DNA of 64,000 nucleotides. It comes from Phorcus lineatus. Taxonomy: Eukaryota; Mollusca; Gastropoda; Trochida; Trochidae. The position numbers were made by a program, and so were the translations under genes. The stretch lies in the NCBI GenBank assembly GCA_921293015.1, contig OV121089.1, positions 47,563,220-47,627,219 of the forward strand, written 5' to 3'. This document shows positions 45,079 through 55,438 of the stretch, piece after piece (position 1 is the stretch's first letter; each line of letters starts with the position of its first letter). The notes beneath the pieces were generated by a model. The model did not search any database, was not told the DNA's origin, and saw only the letters and a list, made by a program, of their open reading frames with translations.

Positions 45079-46875
45079 ATGACTTCCATTAATTGTGATG
45101 TGTCTGCATCACACCAGTCAGATGAACCACATTCAGTCTCAGGGGTTCACACTGCAGAAATGTCGGACTTCTCAAGTCAGAGCAATGAATCAACAGAGAT
45201 GGATGCGCAGCATACGGTCACAGGAGTTCACACTGAAGAAATATCAGACTTCTCAAGTCAGAGCAATGAAACAACAGAGATGGATGCGCAGCATACGGTA
45301 ACAGGGGTTCACACTGAAGAAATGTCAGACTTCTCAAGTCAAAGCGATGAATCAACACAGATGGATGCACAGCGTATGGTCACAGGGGTTCAAACTGGAG
45401 AAACGTCATACAAATGTAGGCAGAGCGATGAAACATTTTCAGGTGAAGCGCAGCTGCAAATGCCAGGAAAGCCTTCAAGAGAAGAAACAGTGTATGATGA
45501 ATGTGATGAGAAATTTGTCGGAGCTAGTGGCGAACATTCATTCAAGTGTAGCATGTGCGATGAATCTTTTTCATGTGCAGATAACTTGCAGTCACACATG
45601 CTTCGTCACTCTTGGGATGATTGTTTCAAGAGTGGTTTGTGTGGTGAAATGTTCTCTAAGGCTGACAACCTGCAAACACTTGAGAACACACACATTGGAG
45701 ATACACCATTCAAGTGTAGTGAGTGTGATGAAAGTTTCCAAGATCAACATGCCTTGGAGAACCACTTGAAAATTCATAATGAAAAGAACCTTTACAGTTG
45801 TAGCCAATGTGGAAAATGTTTTGCTGAGGAATCTACCCTATTCGAACATACGAAGATTCATTCTGGTAAAAAACGATTCCAATGTAGTGAATGTGAAGCA
45901 ACATTTACATCGTCTGGTGGATTAAAAGGCCATTTGAGAATTCATTCTGGGGAGAAACCGTTCAAGTGTGACTATTGTGACGCAACATTTAGATCGTCTA
46001 GTAATTCCAAAAGTCACATGAGAACTCACACTGGAGAGAAGCCATTCAAGTGTAGTGTTTGTGATGCAACGTTTACTCGATCAAGGAGCTTGCATGCTCA
46101 CAAGATGCTGCATTCTGATGAAAGACCATTTGAGTGTACGGTTTGTGATAAAATGTTTACATCATCTATAAGTTTGAAGAGCCACATGAGAAATCACAAT
46201 GAAGAGAGACCGTTCAAATGTAGCGTTTGTGAGAAAGCATTTAAATGTGCAGCAAGTCTGAAGAAACACTTTAGAAGTCACACTGGAGAGAGACCTTTCA
46301 AGTGTAGCGAATGTGGCAAAGCATTTACACAGTCATGGAGTCTGAAGTCTCACATGAAAATTCATACTGGCGAGAGGCCGTACACCTGCAATGAGTGTGG
46401 TAAGACATATACGCAAATTGGGGGCATACAACAACATATGCGGACTGTACATTTAAAAGAGGAAGTAGTGGAGTGTTTGGAATGTGGCAAAGTGTTTTCA
46501 TGCTCTTTAACACTGAAGAGTCACATGAGGCTCCACACAGGGGAGTGCATGTGTAGCGTATGTTTGAAGTGTTTCACCTCACAGAGTACTTTGCGCACAC
46601 ACATGAGAATTCACACGGGAGAAAGACCTTTTGTATGTAGTGAATGTGGTAAAGGATTTAGGGATCAAAGTGAACTCACGAAACATGTAAGAATCCACAC
46701 TGGGGAAAGCCTTTACAAGTGCAGTGTGTGCGGTAAAACATTCCCAGTGCTTGGAACTCTTAAGAGGCACATGAGTAGTCATTCAAAAGAGAAACCCTTC
46801 ACATGTGATGAATGTGGTAAATCATTTGCTGATAAATGTTATCTGAGGAAACACATGAAATGCATGCATAATTAA
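45079..46875 (+). CDS. ZNF-E1, C2H2 zinc-finger protein with 27-aa N-terminal repeat (598 aa, 15 fingers)
   Basis: Probable DNA-binding protein and paralogue of ZNF-E2. The N-terminus (1-21) resembles E2 (MTSIN start). Residues 22-102 are three tandem 27-aa units (GVHTxExSDFSSQSxExTxMDAQ pattern), and a fourth unit blends into degenerate finger sequence (residues 103-154). Then come 15 canonical C2H2 fingers (155 to end), with one dead finger after finger 1 that E2 shares (SKADNLQTLENTH, lacking zinc ligands). The linker between fingers 11 and 12 is two residues short (TGE directly followed by the next finger), also as in E2. The ATG is supported by conserved flanking sequence in E2. Possible AATAAA signals lie at 47797 and 48202. 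Confidence 0.92.
   Translation: MTSINCDVSASHQSDEPHSVSGVHTAEMSDFSSQSNESTEMDAQHTVTGVHTEEISDFSSQSNETTEMDAQHTVTGVHTEEMSDFSSQSDESTQMDAQRMVTGVQTGETSYKCRQSDETFSGEAQLQMPGKPSREETVYDECDEKFVGASGEHSFKCSMCDESFSCADNLQSHMLRHSWDDCFKSGLCGEMFSKADNLQTLENTHIGDTPFKCSECDESFQDQHALENHLKIHNEKNLYSCSQCGKCFAEESTLFEHTKIHSGKKRFQCSECEATFTSSGGLKGHLRIHSGEKPFKCDYCDATFRSSSNSKSHMRTHTGEKPFKCSVCDATFTRSRSLHAHKMLHSDERPFECTVCDKMFTSSISLKSHMRNHNEERPFKCSVCEKAFKCAASLKKHFRSHTGERPFKCSECGKAFTQSWSLKSHMKIHTGERPYTCNECGKTYTQIGGIQQHMRTVHLKEEVVECLECGKVFSCSLTLKSHMRLHTGECMCSVCLKCFTSQSTLRTHMRIHTGERPFVCSECGKGFRDQSELTKHVRIHTGESLYKCSVCGKTFPVLGTLKRHMSSHSKEKPFTCDECGKSFADKCYLRKHMKCMHN
45142..45384 (+). repeat. three 81-bp in-frame tandem repeats in ZNF-E1
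   Basis: Units at 45142-45222, 45223-45303 and 45304-45384 encode near-identical 27-aa repeats. Units 1 and 2 differ by only a few bases. A fourth, partial unit starts at 45385. Each begins TGVHT, which looks like a finger linker, and has lost its Cys and His ligands. Confidence 0.9.
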
Positions 46876-48340
46876 GAAATATGACATGCCCGTTCTTTCT
46901 CACATATTTATATTCCGATGGTTTGACGGCTTGAATCTAAGATTCCAAAATAACACCCCTTAGATTGGATCAAATCTGACTCACTACAACCATGATATTG
47001 GTCGTTATTTCATATTTCATCAACAGTACTATATGTTATTTTCTTTGTTTGCATATTGTTGTTGTTGTTTGCACAATGGTGAAATGTGGCCTTACTTATT
47101 TCGTCTTTCTTATTTTATTAGCACTTTCTCATTTTACCCTTTTCATCAAAATTTAAATATTCTTGTAATCATAGTCCTTTTCTTTCAATGAAAATGATGT
47201 TAGGACATGGCATGTTTAATCACTTTATTGATGCTGGATGGGTATTTCATTGGACATGCTCAATAACACAGCACTAGTGCTGAGATCGACGTTTAAGTTG
47301 TCTAAGTTCATTTCCAACAGAAGTGTTATTTGAAGTCATGAGATGAAACATAATCAACAGAATATCAGCAGAACTCGGATGATTGTGCCTCCTCTTAATT
47401 TCAATTTCCTTTAAAATACAGATGCTGTCACTTTTTCAATACGTCGATCTTGTAAACCAGTAAGGGTCTGTGGACAAAGATAAGAGTGTTTGAATTCCAT
47501 GAAAGAATGTCCTAAACATGTTTCTAAGGGTTAAAATTTTGACCTGTAACAGGTGAGAGGATTTGGGTGATGGTGTTGTTCGCGAGATATTCACAGCAAG
47601 GTAACACCAAGTCGAGCGTTATATAAATCATGGATAAAAGCAAGTTGCTAATGCATATGACAGTCAAAATGTAACTCTGGTGTTATTTTTGAGATGTGTA
47701 ATAGCAGTAATGATGGAAAGTCCTTTTTCTCTTTCACTTTCATTGTCATAAATATGTAATACTTAGAAATGAAAACTTACCTGTATGGGATACACTAATA
47801 AAAATTGTTAAATGGTCAAGCTTATAGCCTCTAATGGTGTTGTTCATGTATTGGATTGCACAACATTTGTCAAGTTAGCTCTAAGATGTCCATCTGCTTG
47901 ACAGTTAAATCTCTATATATTACCATGGAAATTGTTTCTATATTACCATGGAAATTGTATCATTGTTGTTTTAGTACGTAGGCTAGTAGCCAATAATCCG
48001 CGAATAAGCTTCACATGTATGGTTTCTTTCCTATGTCACAAAATGTTTGTAATCAATGTAATAACTGGATTCCATAAATGTATATTGAAACAATAATACT
48101 ACATATTGACTTCTTTGAAAGACATTCTAATCTAGAGGCTGTTGTGTTGAAGGAGAACAGGTCAGTCTGCATCTCTACATAGTTGCTTGGTAACGGTGTA
48201 CAATAAAGAAGTTGACTATCCCTAGAGCTTGTTTTCCTTTGAACATTAAGATTTGTTTGATACCAAGAGTTTGCCCGGCTTTGTAGGCAAGATGTACAGT
48301 TGACTCCAGTGGATTCTAATTAGGCAACAGTTTAAAAAAA
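46876..48340. other. ZNF-E1 3' flank, no gene seen
   Basis: Includes the first copy of a direct repeat (47210-47671). AATAAA occurs at 47797-47802 and 48202-48207. A perfect short tandem duplication of TATATTACCATGGAAATTGT occurs near 47916-47956. Confidence 0.45.
47210..47671 (+). repeat. 0.46-kb direct repeat, copy 1
   Basis: From GCATGTTTAATCACTTTATT to GCATATGACAGTCAAAATG, matched in the same orientation by 49462-49938. Similarity is about 90% by eye. No ORF, no inverted ends. It may be a local duplication or a dispersed element. Confidence 0.8.
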
Positions 48341-49210
48341 TAGAGCCATTGGTTCTGTTACTCATCAGGCTTTATAAAAATCATTTCATAAATAGAGGAT
48401 ACTAAACGACCTTCCATTTAATACTATTTCTATTAAATCAGTTAATGATTAAGTATAAAACGAGCGAAAGTGAGTAATGAGTAATAAATGGTCATAGGGT
48501 CACCATTTGAGCTGCCACATGATCACCTAATCCAAGTATCATCGGCTGAGGACTCTGTACACAAGATTTGAGATTTGATTAAGCCTCTTGCCTCATGCTT
48601 CTGGAGAAGAAGGTGTAATATTTTTTTTAGGGTGTGGTCTCTATGGGCCTCATTAGGGGTCACAGGGTGACCAAATGTTTAATTAGAATCCCCATAAAAG
48701 ATGGAGTCTGTTCACAAGCTTTCGGATTTGCTTCTGATCAAGAAGATGAAAAGAGGAGGCCCTTTGATCATCAAATCCATAATCGAAATTACCAAAAGCT
48801 AAGCTTTGAGCTTTCTAGGTCATTTGCTTTTTGAGAAGAAGATTTAGATTTGTTTTAAAGGCATGATCCCTGTGGCCCTTACTATGGGTCACCAAATGAA
48901 TAAACTGGAATCCCCATCAACTAGAGAGTCTATACAAAAGGTTTCAGCGTTTCTCGCTGCTGGAGAAGATGAAAAAAGTAAAGGATTTGTACACAAGATT
49001 GCAGATTTCCTGGGCCAATGGTCCTGGATTAGAAGATTAAATAGTTACATGTTTACAAAGGGACGGCCGACTACATGTCACTCCACAGCTATAATAACAG
49101 TCATTTCAAAGTCACCACAATATTGTTACCTTCTGCTGATTTGGCAACAGCTTACGTTTGGAGATAACACAGACACCAGACAACTTTGGTGATCTTGACC
49201 TAATTTCAAG
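48341..49210 (-). repeat. decayed copy of the 42556-43775 repeat, reverse orientation
   Basis: Starts AATAGAGCCATTGGTTCTGT, then TACTCATCAG, the reverse complement of the 43750 terminus. Units contain GGGTCACAGGGTGACC, AGAATCCCCAT, AGAGTCTATACA and GGAGAAGATGAAAA, matching the core unit of the 42.6-kb repeat on the other strand. The end near 49150-49215 (GTGATCTTGACCTAATTTCAAGGTCA) resembles the 26.4-kb repeat. Confidence 0.55.
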
Positions 49211-49461
49211 GTCATCATGGCGATTTGATTACTTTTTGCACTGATGCACCTATTTTCCCTAATTTAGCGACAGTCCCCATTGGGGGTGGGGAGAGGGTCT
49301 TCAGGCACCAATAACTTATGGTTAATCATACAGATGGAAATGAACTAAGAGACATTCGATTTTTCGAAGATAGAGAAGTTTGAATAAAAACTGTCCATGC
49401 ATTCAGTCAAAAAATGGGCCTAACACTTCTCCTTTGTGAAATATACTGATGAAAGGAAATA

Positions 49462-49938
49462 GCATGTTTAATCGTTTTATTGATGCTGGACGGGTATTTT
49501 ATTTGACATGCTCAATAAAACACACTGTTGCTGAGACCGACGTCTAAGTCGTCTAAGTTCATTTCCAACAGAAGTGTTATTTGAAGTCACGAGATGACAC
49601 ATCATCAACAGAATATCAGCAGGGAGTGCATTCGCCACGAACTCGGATAATTGTGCCTCCTCTTAATTTCAATTTCCTTTAAAATACAGATGCTGTCACT
49701 TTTTCAATACGTCGATCTTGTAAACCAGTAAGAGTCTGTGGACAAAGATAAGAGTGTTTGAATTCCATGAAAGAATGTCCTAAACATCTTTCTGAGGGTT
49801 AAAATTTTGACCTATAACAGATGAGTGGATTTGGGTGATGGCGATGTTCGCGAGATATTCACAGCAAGGTAGCACCAAGTCGAGCGTAATACATCATGGA
49901 TAAAAGACGAGTTGCTGATGCATATGACAGTCAAAATG
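49462..49938 (+). repeat. 0.48-kb direct repeat, copy 2
   Basis: Partner of 47210-47671. It contains an extra 15 or so bases (GGGAGTGCATTCGCC) near 49621 that copy 1 lacks, or copy 1 lost them. Confidence 0.8.
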
Positions 49939-50099
49939 AGTTACAATGTCAAGATGCTGCTATAGACTCTTAAAATTCCTCCGCGATGTTATATGATCCA
50001 GCTCAACGTAATCAAAAATGCATATACAGACAATAAATGAGTCGGCTTCTCACTGGACTTTGGTTCTCTACATTACCGTGCTGAGTATCTATGATCTAG

Positions 50100-50975
50100 A
50101 CCTTTCAAAAAGGACTCGGTCCTCGAAATCAAGTTTCTCACGATAGAAGGGGTGAATGCGACCAAAAACATACACGTATGATCACTGTGTATGGGAAATA
50201 AGCGCTGGTCAGCTGAGTTTCAGCGGGGTCGAAGCTCCTTTTACGTTGACACACGACCAAGAAGCCTGCTGAAGCCATTAGGCGTACAGATAAGGTTGAA
50301 CGGGTTCAGAGCTTGATTATGTCCAATCGTAGAACAAAAGGTGGACGACATATCTTCAGAGGATTGCATTTCTTATAGAAGTGTTTGCACCATAATTCAT
50401 GAGCACTTGCACATGTCAAAAATGTCTGCAAGATGGGTGCCATGAAACTTAAATGCACTAGATTCGAGCTCTACAAGGCTGATTCCGATAATTTGTATTC
50501 CCGTCTGGTTACAGGGAATAAACGTGGATTCATCACTGGAATCCTGACACCAAGCAAGAATCCATACAATGGAAGCATAAGAACTCTCCATCTCCCAAGA
50601 GGTTCATAACATAGCCTTCTGCTGGCAAGAACATGGCTTCAAGGGGCATAGTACTTATACACTACCTTAAACTACGAAAACAGGAGCTAGCTATGCTGAC
50701 TTATTGAAAGAATTGAGAACGGCAATGAAGAAAAAGAGATACGGCATGAAAATCTTATCCATTCCCCTACAGTCCAGATCTGGCCCACGGATACTTATCT
50801 GTTTCGCAATTTGAAATCACACTTGCGTGGTACAAGATTGGGCGATGATGATGAACTCAAGGCAGCTACTGAGGCGTGTTTGAGGGGCCAGTCAGAAGTG
50901 CTATACCGCATGGACAAAGATGAGCAAAGTGAATCGAGGTCCAGGAAGATTATATTGAAAAATAACATCAATATC
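50100..50975 (+). mobile_element. mariner transposase relic
   Basis: Across frames the plus strand gives IIHEHLHMSKMSARWVP (near 50390), a stretch equivalent to the WxxxxSPxxKK segment, SPDLAP (near 50765) and FRNLKSHLRGTRLGDDDELK (50805 on). These are landmark segments of mariner transposases in the correct order. Upstream, KVERVQSLIMSNRRTKGGRH fits the N-terminal DNA-binding part. Multiple stops and frameshifts make it dead. Confidence 0.75.
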
Positions 50976-51323
50976 ACAACCATTGGATTTTGTTTTATTT
51001 CAACTTATATTGATCTTATTTAATTACTTCCTCTTGTGATGTCGGTGAACAGAAAGTATATTTGCACTAAACACACTTTGGGACAAGATATAAGTATAAG
51101 AATTCAGAATAGAAGGATGTCGGATCAGCGGGAGTTTCTTAAATTATATTTTATGGGGATAAATTCGGGACCAAAATAAAAATGTCGGTTTAGAAGGTGC
51201 TTTGGATAATAGGGATGTCAGTTTAGAGGGAGTGCACTGTATTGGGATCTTGGATATATTTGTTTTATATATATTTTGTCCCCTCATAACCGATATGATA
51301 ATGAGTTTCAAATGCAAAAGCAG

Positions 51324-51804
51324 TTAAAGAGCCACTCCGTGAGCTGTTGGAGTCATATATGCCAAACTTTATCTATAATATCAATAATAGCGAAGTATCG
51401 ACTGTTACCTGAAAGACACATTTTAAAGCTTATTGATTTTTTTGCAATGACAATATGAAGGTAGAACGTTGCAATTATGATCGAAAACCGAACAGTGACG
51501 CCAGTCAAATAGTCAAACGTAATTTTGGAGACTTATCTAAAACAGTCAGGAGGGCAGTTAGTAGTTGATAGTGTTGTTAGATTATATAACTAGTATCCAT
51601 GTATATTTTGCGTGATATCTACACCTCTGTGCACTTATAAGGCTGTTTTTAGATTTTCATGGAAAACCAGCATTTGTCATATATATATATATGTCTTTTG
51701 GACATGAAAAGTTGAGATGTTTTGATTTTATATCACCACATATGACATTCAGGTTCGTATCAATGGTAAATAATATGTTATGAAAATCACGGAGTCGCTC
51801 TTTT
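51324..51804. mobile_element. TIR element, family 1 copy 3
   Basis: Left TTAAAGAGCCACTCCGTGAG; right TCACGGAGTCGCTCTTTT with one change in the TIR. Same orientation as the copies at 5549, 31058 and 52562. Confidence 0.87.
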
Positions 51805-52561
51805 TTGCAATAATGAATTTGAAACAACTTAGCTTTTCATTTTGTCGCTTATACACTTTCGTATGTCTTATCTAATGATGCAATTTGAGGAGAGGGACTT
51901 AAAATTAACTACTTGTATACAAATATATACAAGTGATGGTGGTATTCAAAGGAAGTGAAAAGGTTACCAAATAAACTGCTGATTGTATTTGGCCGAATTT
52001 GTTTATTTGAGTACGCATTCATTTTGGCATGAAGGGACCTAGTTTACAGCCGTTTACAGTTACCCGCTTTTCCCCTTTTGTCCATTGCATTACATTATAT
52101 TTCTGTTTGTCATAAACAGAGTTATTTCCCTTTGATCATTAAGCACGCTCACTTGAATAATATTTAGCGGCGACCCTCACTTGAACTGTCACCTTTCCTT
52201 TTGCTTTTGTTTTCTAGACGGGTTCAGACTCAACTTGATGTTACATAACCCTTGAGGCCAAATCAGTTGAAACGAGAACAAGATTTTTAAACAATCAGGA
52301 AAACACAAACGTCAGGTAATGTCAACACACTTGTTACGAGGAAGTGAAGGTAACCAACCACTGGACAAAGAAAAGTGAGTTATCAAAAATGACAATCGTC
52401 ACCTAAGAAGAGATATAACTAAATTATTTCGTAGCAATTTTAATACACAATTCATACACATTGATAACCATTAAACAAATATCATTTGAAGATTATGACA
52501 CATAAAGGAAAACTAAATTATGGCTCTGCTACGTGTTCGGTTTCAATTTAAGATTTACACT
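51805..52561. other. upstream region of ZNF-E2
   Basis: Contains the block at 52053-52225 shared with 40747-40885. GTGAAG/GTAACC near 52350 is donor-like. No exon can be assigned with confidence. Confidence 0.35.
52053..52225. repeat. upstream block shared with 40747-40885
   Basis: Partner of the block upstream of ZNF-E1. It has about 30 extra bases (CTTGAATAATATTTAGCGGC region) relative to the other copy. Confidence 0.5.
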
Positions 52562-53030
52562 TAAAGAGCCACTCCGTGAGCTGTTGGAGTCATATATGCC
52601 AAACTTAATCAATAGTGTCATTTGATCGCGAAGTATCGACTGTTACCAAAAAGACACATTTTAAAGCTTATTGCTTTTTTTACAATGACAATATGAAGGT
52701 AGAACGTCGCAATTATGATCGAAAACCGGACAGAGACGCGCATCAAATATTCAAACGTAATTTGATCTAAAACAGCCAGGAGAGCAGTTAGTAGTTGATA
52801 GTGTTTGTTAGGTTATATAACTAGTATCCATGTATATTGGACTTGATATCTACACCTCTGTGCATTTATAAGGCTGTTTTTCGATTTTCATGGAAAACCA
52901 GTATTTGTCATATATATGTCTTTTGGACATGAAAAGTTTAGATGTTTTTATTTTATATCACCGCATATGACATTTAGGTTCGTATCAAAGGTAAATAATA
53001 TGTTATGAAAATCACGGAGTGGCTCTTTAA
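52562..53030. mobile_element. TIR element, family 1 copy 4 (ends intact)
   Basis: TTAAAGAGCCACTCCGTGAG to TCACGGAGTGGCTCTTTAA. Both termini are intact and TTAA-flanked, 469 bp. Confidence 0.9.
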
Positions 53031-53260
53031 CATCTTTGCAAAATAGAATGTAGTAATCTAAATATTGCCCCACATGATGTCATGCTCATGGTCAATTGGA
53101 ATGGCATTTGAACGTATTAAGATTGTGAATAATTTGTGACATCTAATGGTGAATGGCTTTCAGAAAATAACACTAGAGACACCTGTGAATTATAAATCAG
53201 GTTTGGATAACAAGATAGTAAGAATCTTGATCATGAGAATGAAGTAATCATTTAAGTCAT

Positions 53261-53675
53261 GTTACAATTAGTAAGGGTGTAACAATATATCAAACTATCG
53301 ATGCATCACAATAGGGAACCTGAAAACATTGTTGATATATCAATAGTAAGGTAAATTATTGATACTATCAAAAGTGTCATTTTTCCTGGATTAGTTATAT
53401 TCTTAGTGACTTTTCCACATATTTCAAGCATGTTTATTTGAATTTATTTCACTTCTTAATGTTCAAGATGAGAAATTTTCTTTTAGAGTTATGAACCCAG
53501 GTTGCAACAGTGGAAGATGGCTGAAATCAGTTTCATCAATCAGATTATCCTCATGAATTCTTTTGAAATCACAGCTAAAATACATTTTTGTTTGGATCTA
53601 AAACTATTGCAATAGTAGGCTGCAATAGTCTATCGCAATAGTCAAATTAGGACAATAGTCACCCCTAATTGTAAC
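53261..53675. mobile_element. probable MITE with inverted ends
   Basis: Left end GTTACAATTAGTAAGGGTGT; right end CACCCCTAATTGTAAC. The interior has TATCGATGCATC-like words. hAT-style ends, no ORF. Confidence 0.55.
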
Positions 53676-53714
53676 GAGATGTTAGGGATGACTACTGGCC
53701 TAATTTGACTATTG
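53636..53714. repeat. imperfect palindrome across a MITE end
   Basis: CAATAGTCAAATTAGG at 53636-53651 is inverted perfectly at 53699-53714, and pairing continues inwards with mismatches to leave a loop of about 17 bases. Confidence 0.75.
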
Positions 53715-55210
53715 CCACCTAGACCAGCAATTGCTAGATATTCTCCTTTGTGGCTTATCGCACATAAACCATAGTTTAGATTATCTGAACTACTTCACTA
53801 AAATTCATGGTTTTGACAACAATGGTAACAGTACAGACTCGATTGCTAATGGGTTGGACATAAACAATGTCTATCTTATTCAACACAGATTTCACGAACT
53901 TTAAATAGATAAATTAAAATCAATAAGAGCAAATGTTTACCCTATATTGGACAGACAAGGTAAAAAGTATTACGGATGGTGACTTGACAAATGTGACAAA
54001 CATTCTTCAATGCTGAGGTAATGGTTTGTACCTTTCTTAAAAAGTCATTTAGAAACTTGTGAATGAACTTAGGTTTTATTATATATATATACTTTATCAA
54101 CTTAAAAGAAAAAGGAAATAGCACTCTCTTAATTAAGGAATTCCTGACATGTGAAAGAAATGTGCAGTTATAGATCAACACAAATGAGGAGTAACAGTTC
54201 TGGTTTTGAAAGAACTTCAAAGGTTTTGAATATATAAACAGTTTTATTGAGACTGTTACTTACACAATTTGGACAGGTAACAGTTAATACAATTTTGCTT
54301 ATAATCTTAATTGAAAAACTAAATGATCCCTTAAACATATCCAAGGACTAACCACCCAACCCTTTGACTTCTGGGAAACGTACTTCATTGTTTAAAGAAG
54401 AAAAGAAGAATAGTTTTATACAAAATACATTGGTTTTGGCCTGGACAGTTAATGTTGACTAATGAAATTAATGCTTGCTTGTTGGTGTCTTATTTCTGCA
54501 AAATATGCTGAATCTATTAATTCCATCTGCTGTCACTTAAACAGGGTTTAGATAACTCAGAAACACCAAGTAAAGATATCCAGAGAGGAAATTATTGTAG
54601 GAATTTATTCCAAAGCAGTCGGGAGACAAAATTTACCGATCGACATGTTACACGTGTATTTTTTTCCTGTTTTAAGTTGATGAAAAATCAACTGCACTGT
54701 TAACATCAATGATCACTGGTTACAAGCATTATTTGGTTTTATTAGTTTAATTACGTTCATTTAATCAGCTTTTGTGAACACTTATATCATGACCGTTACT
54801 ACCGGACCGAGTAAATTTGTCAAGTTTGACCCTTGGCCAATTTTGAAAATCATCTATATAAGTCATCAACATAAAATAAAGAAATCATAAATTTGAATAC
54901 TGTCATTGAAAAATTATAAATTAATAAGATATATACAAAACCTAAACATTGTGCTAGTAGCGGGGATATAGCTCGACCATGTCAGCTTGTTGTTTTCCCA
55001 ATAAAGTTGCAACATGTTACCCAAATTACATTAAAAATTGTATGATATCTGTAATATGATAAAAATATTGTGCAAGTTTTGGAGGATATGGCTCAACCAT
55101 GTCAGCCTCTTGTTGCTATTGGTAAGATATTAAACCACTCTCATTGATAAAGTTGAGTATCCCTCATGAACAATCTGAGTATAAAAATTGCTATCTTATT
55201 TTTTCAACAG
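53715..55210 (+). other. inferred last intron of ZNF-E2
   Basis: AT-rich, no gene. Ends in the acceptor ATTTTTTCAACAG at 55210. GGATATAGCTCGACCATGTC near 54964 and GGATATGGCTCAACCATGTC near 55084 are a short diverged direct duplication. Confidence 0.45.
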
Positions 55211-55438
55211 GTAGGTATCAGTCGGAGGGAAAGAGAGGAGCTCAGTGGAAGGGAACACGTCACAGACTTTTCTCTTCTCAAGCCCGATAACAGTGACGCT
55301 TCTTGACCGAACCAAAATCTACATCTGACAGAAACCAAATGATGGTTTTGATAAAACATGCAGTAAAACAATTGCAATGAGAAATACTTAGCAGTCTTCA
55401 ATAAGAATTCATTTGAAGAGTAAAACTAGCATTCAACA

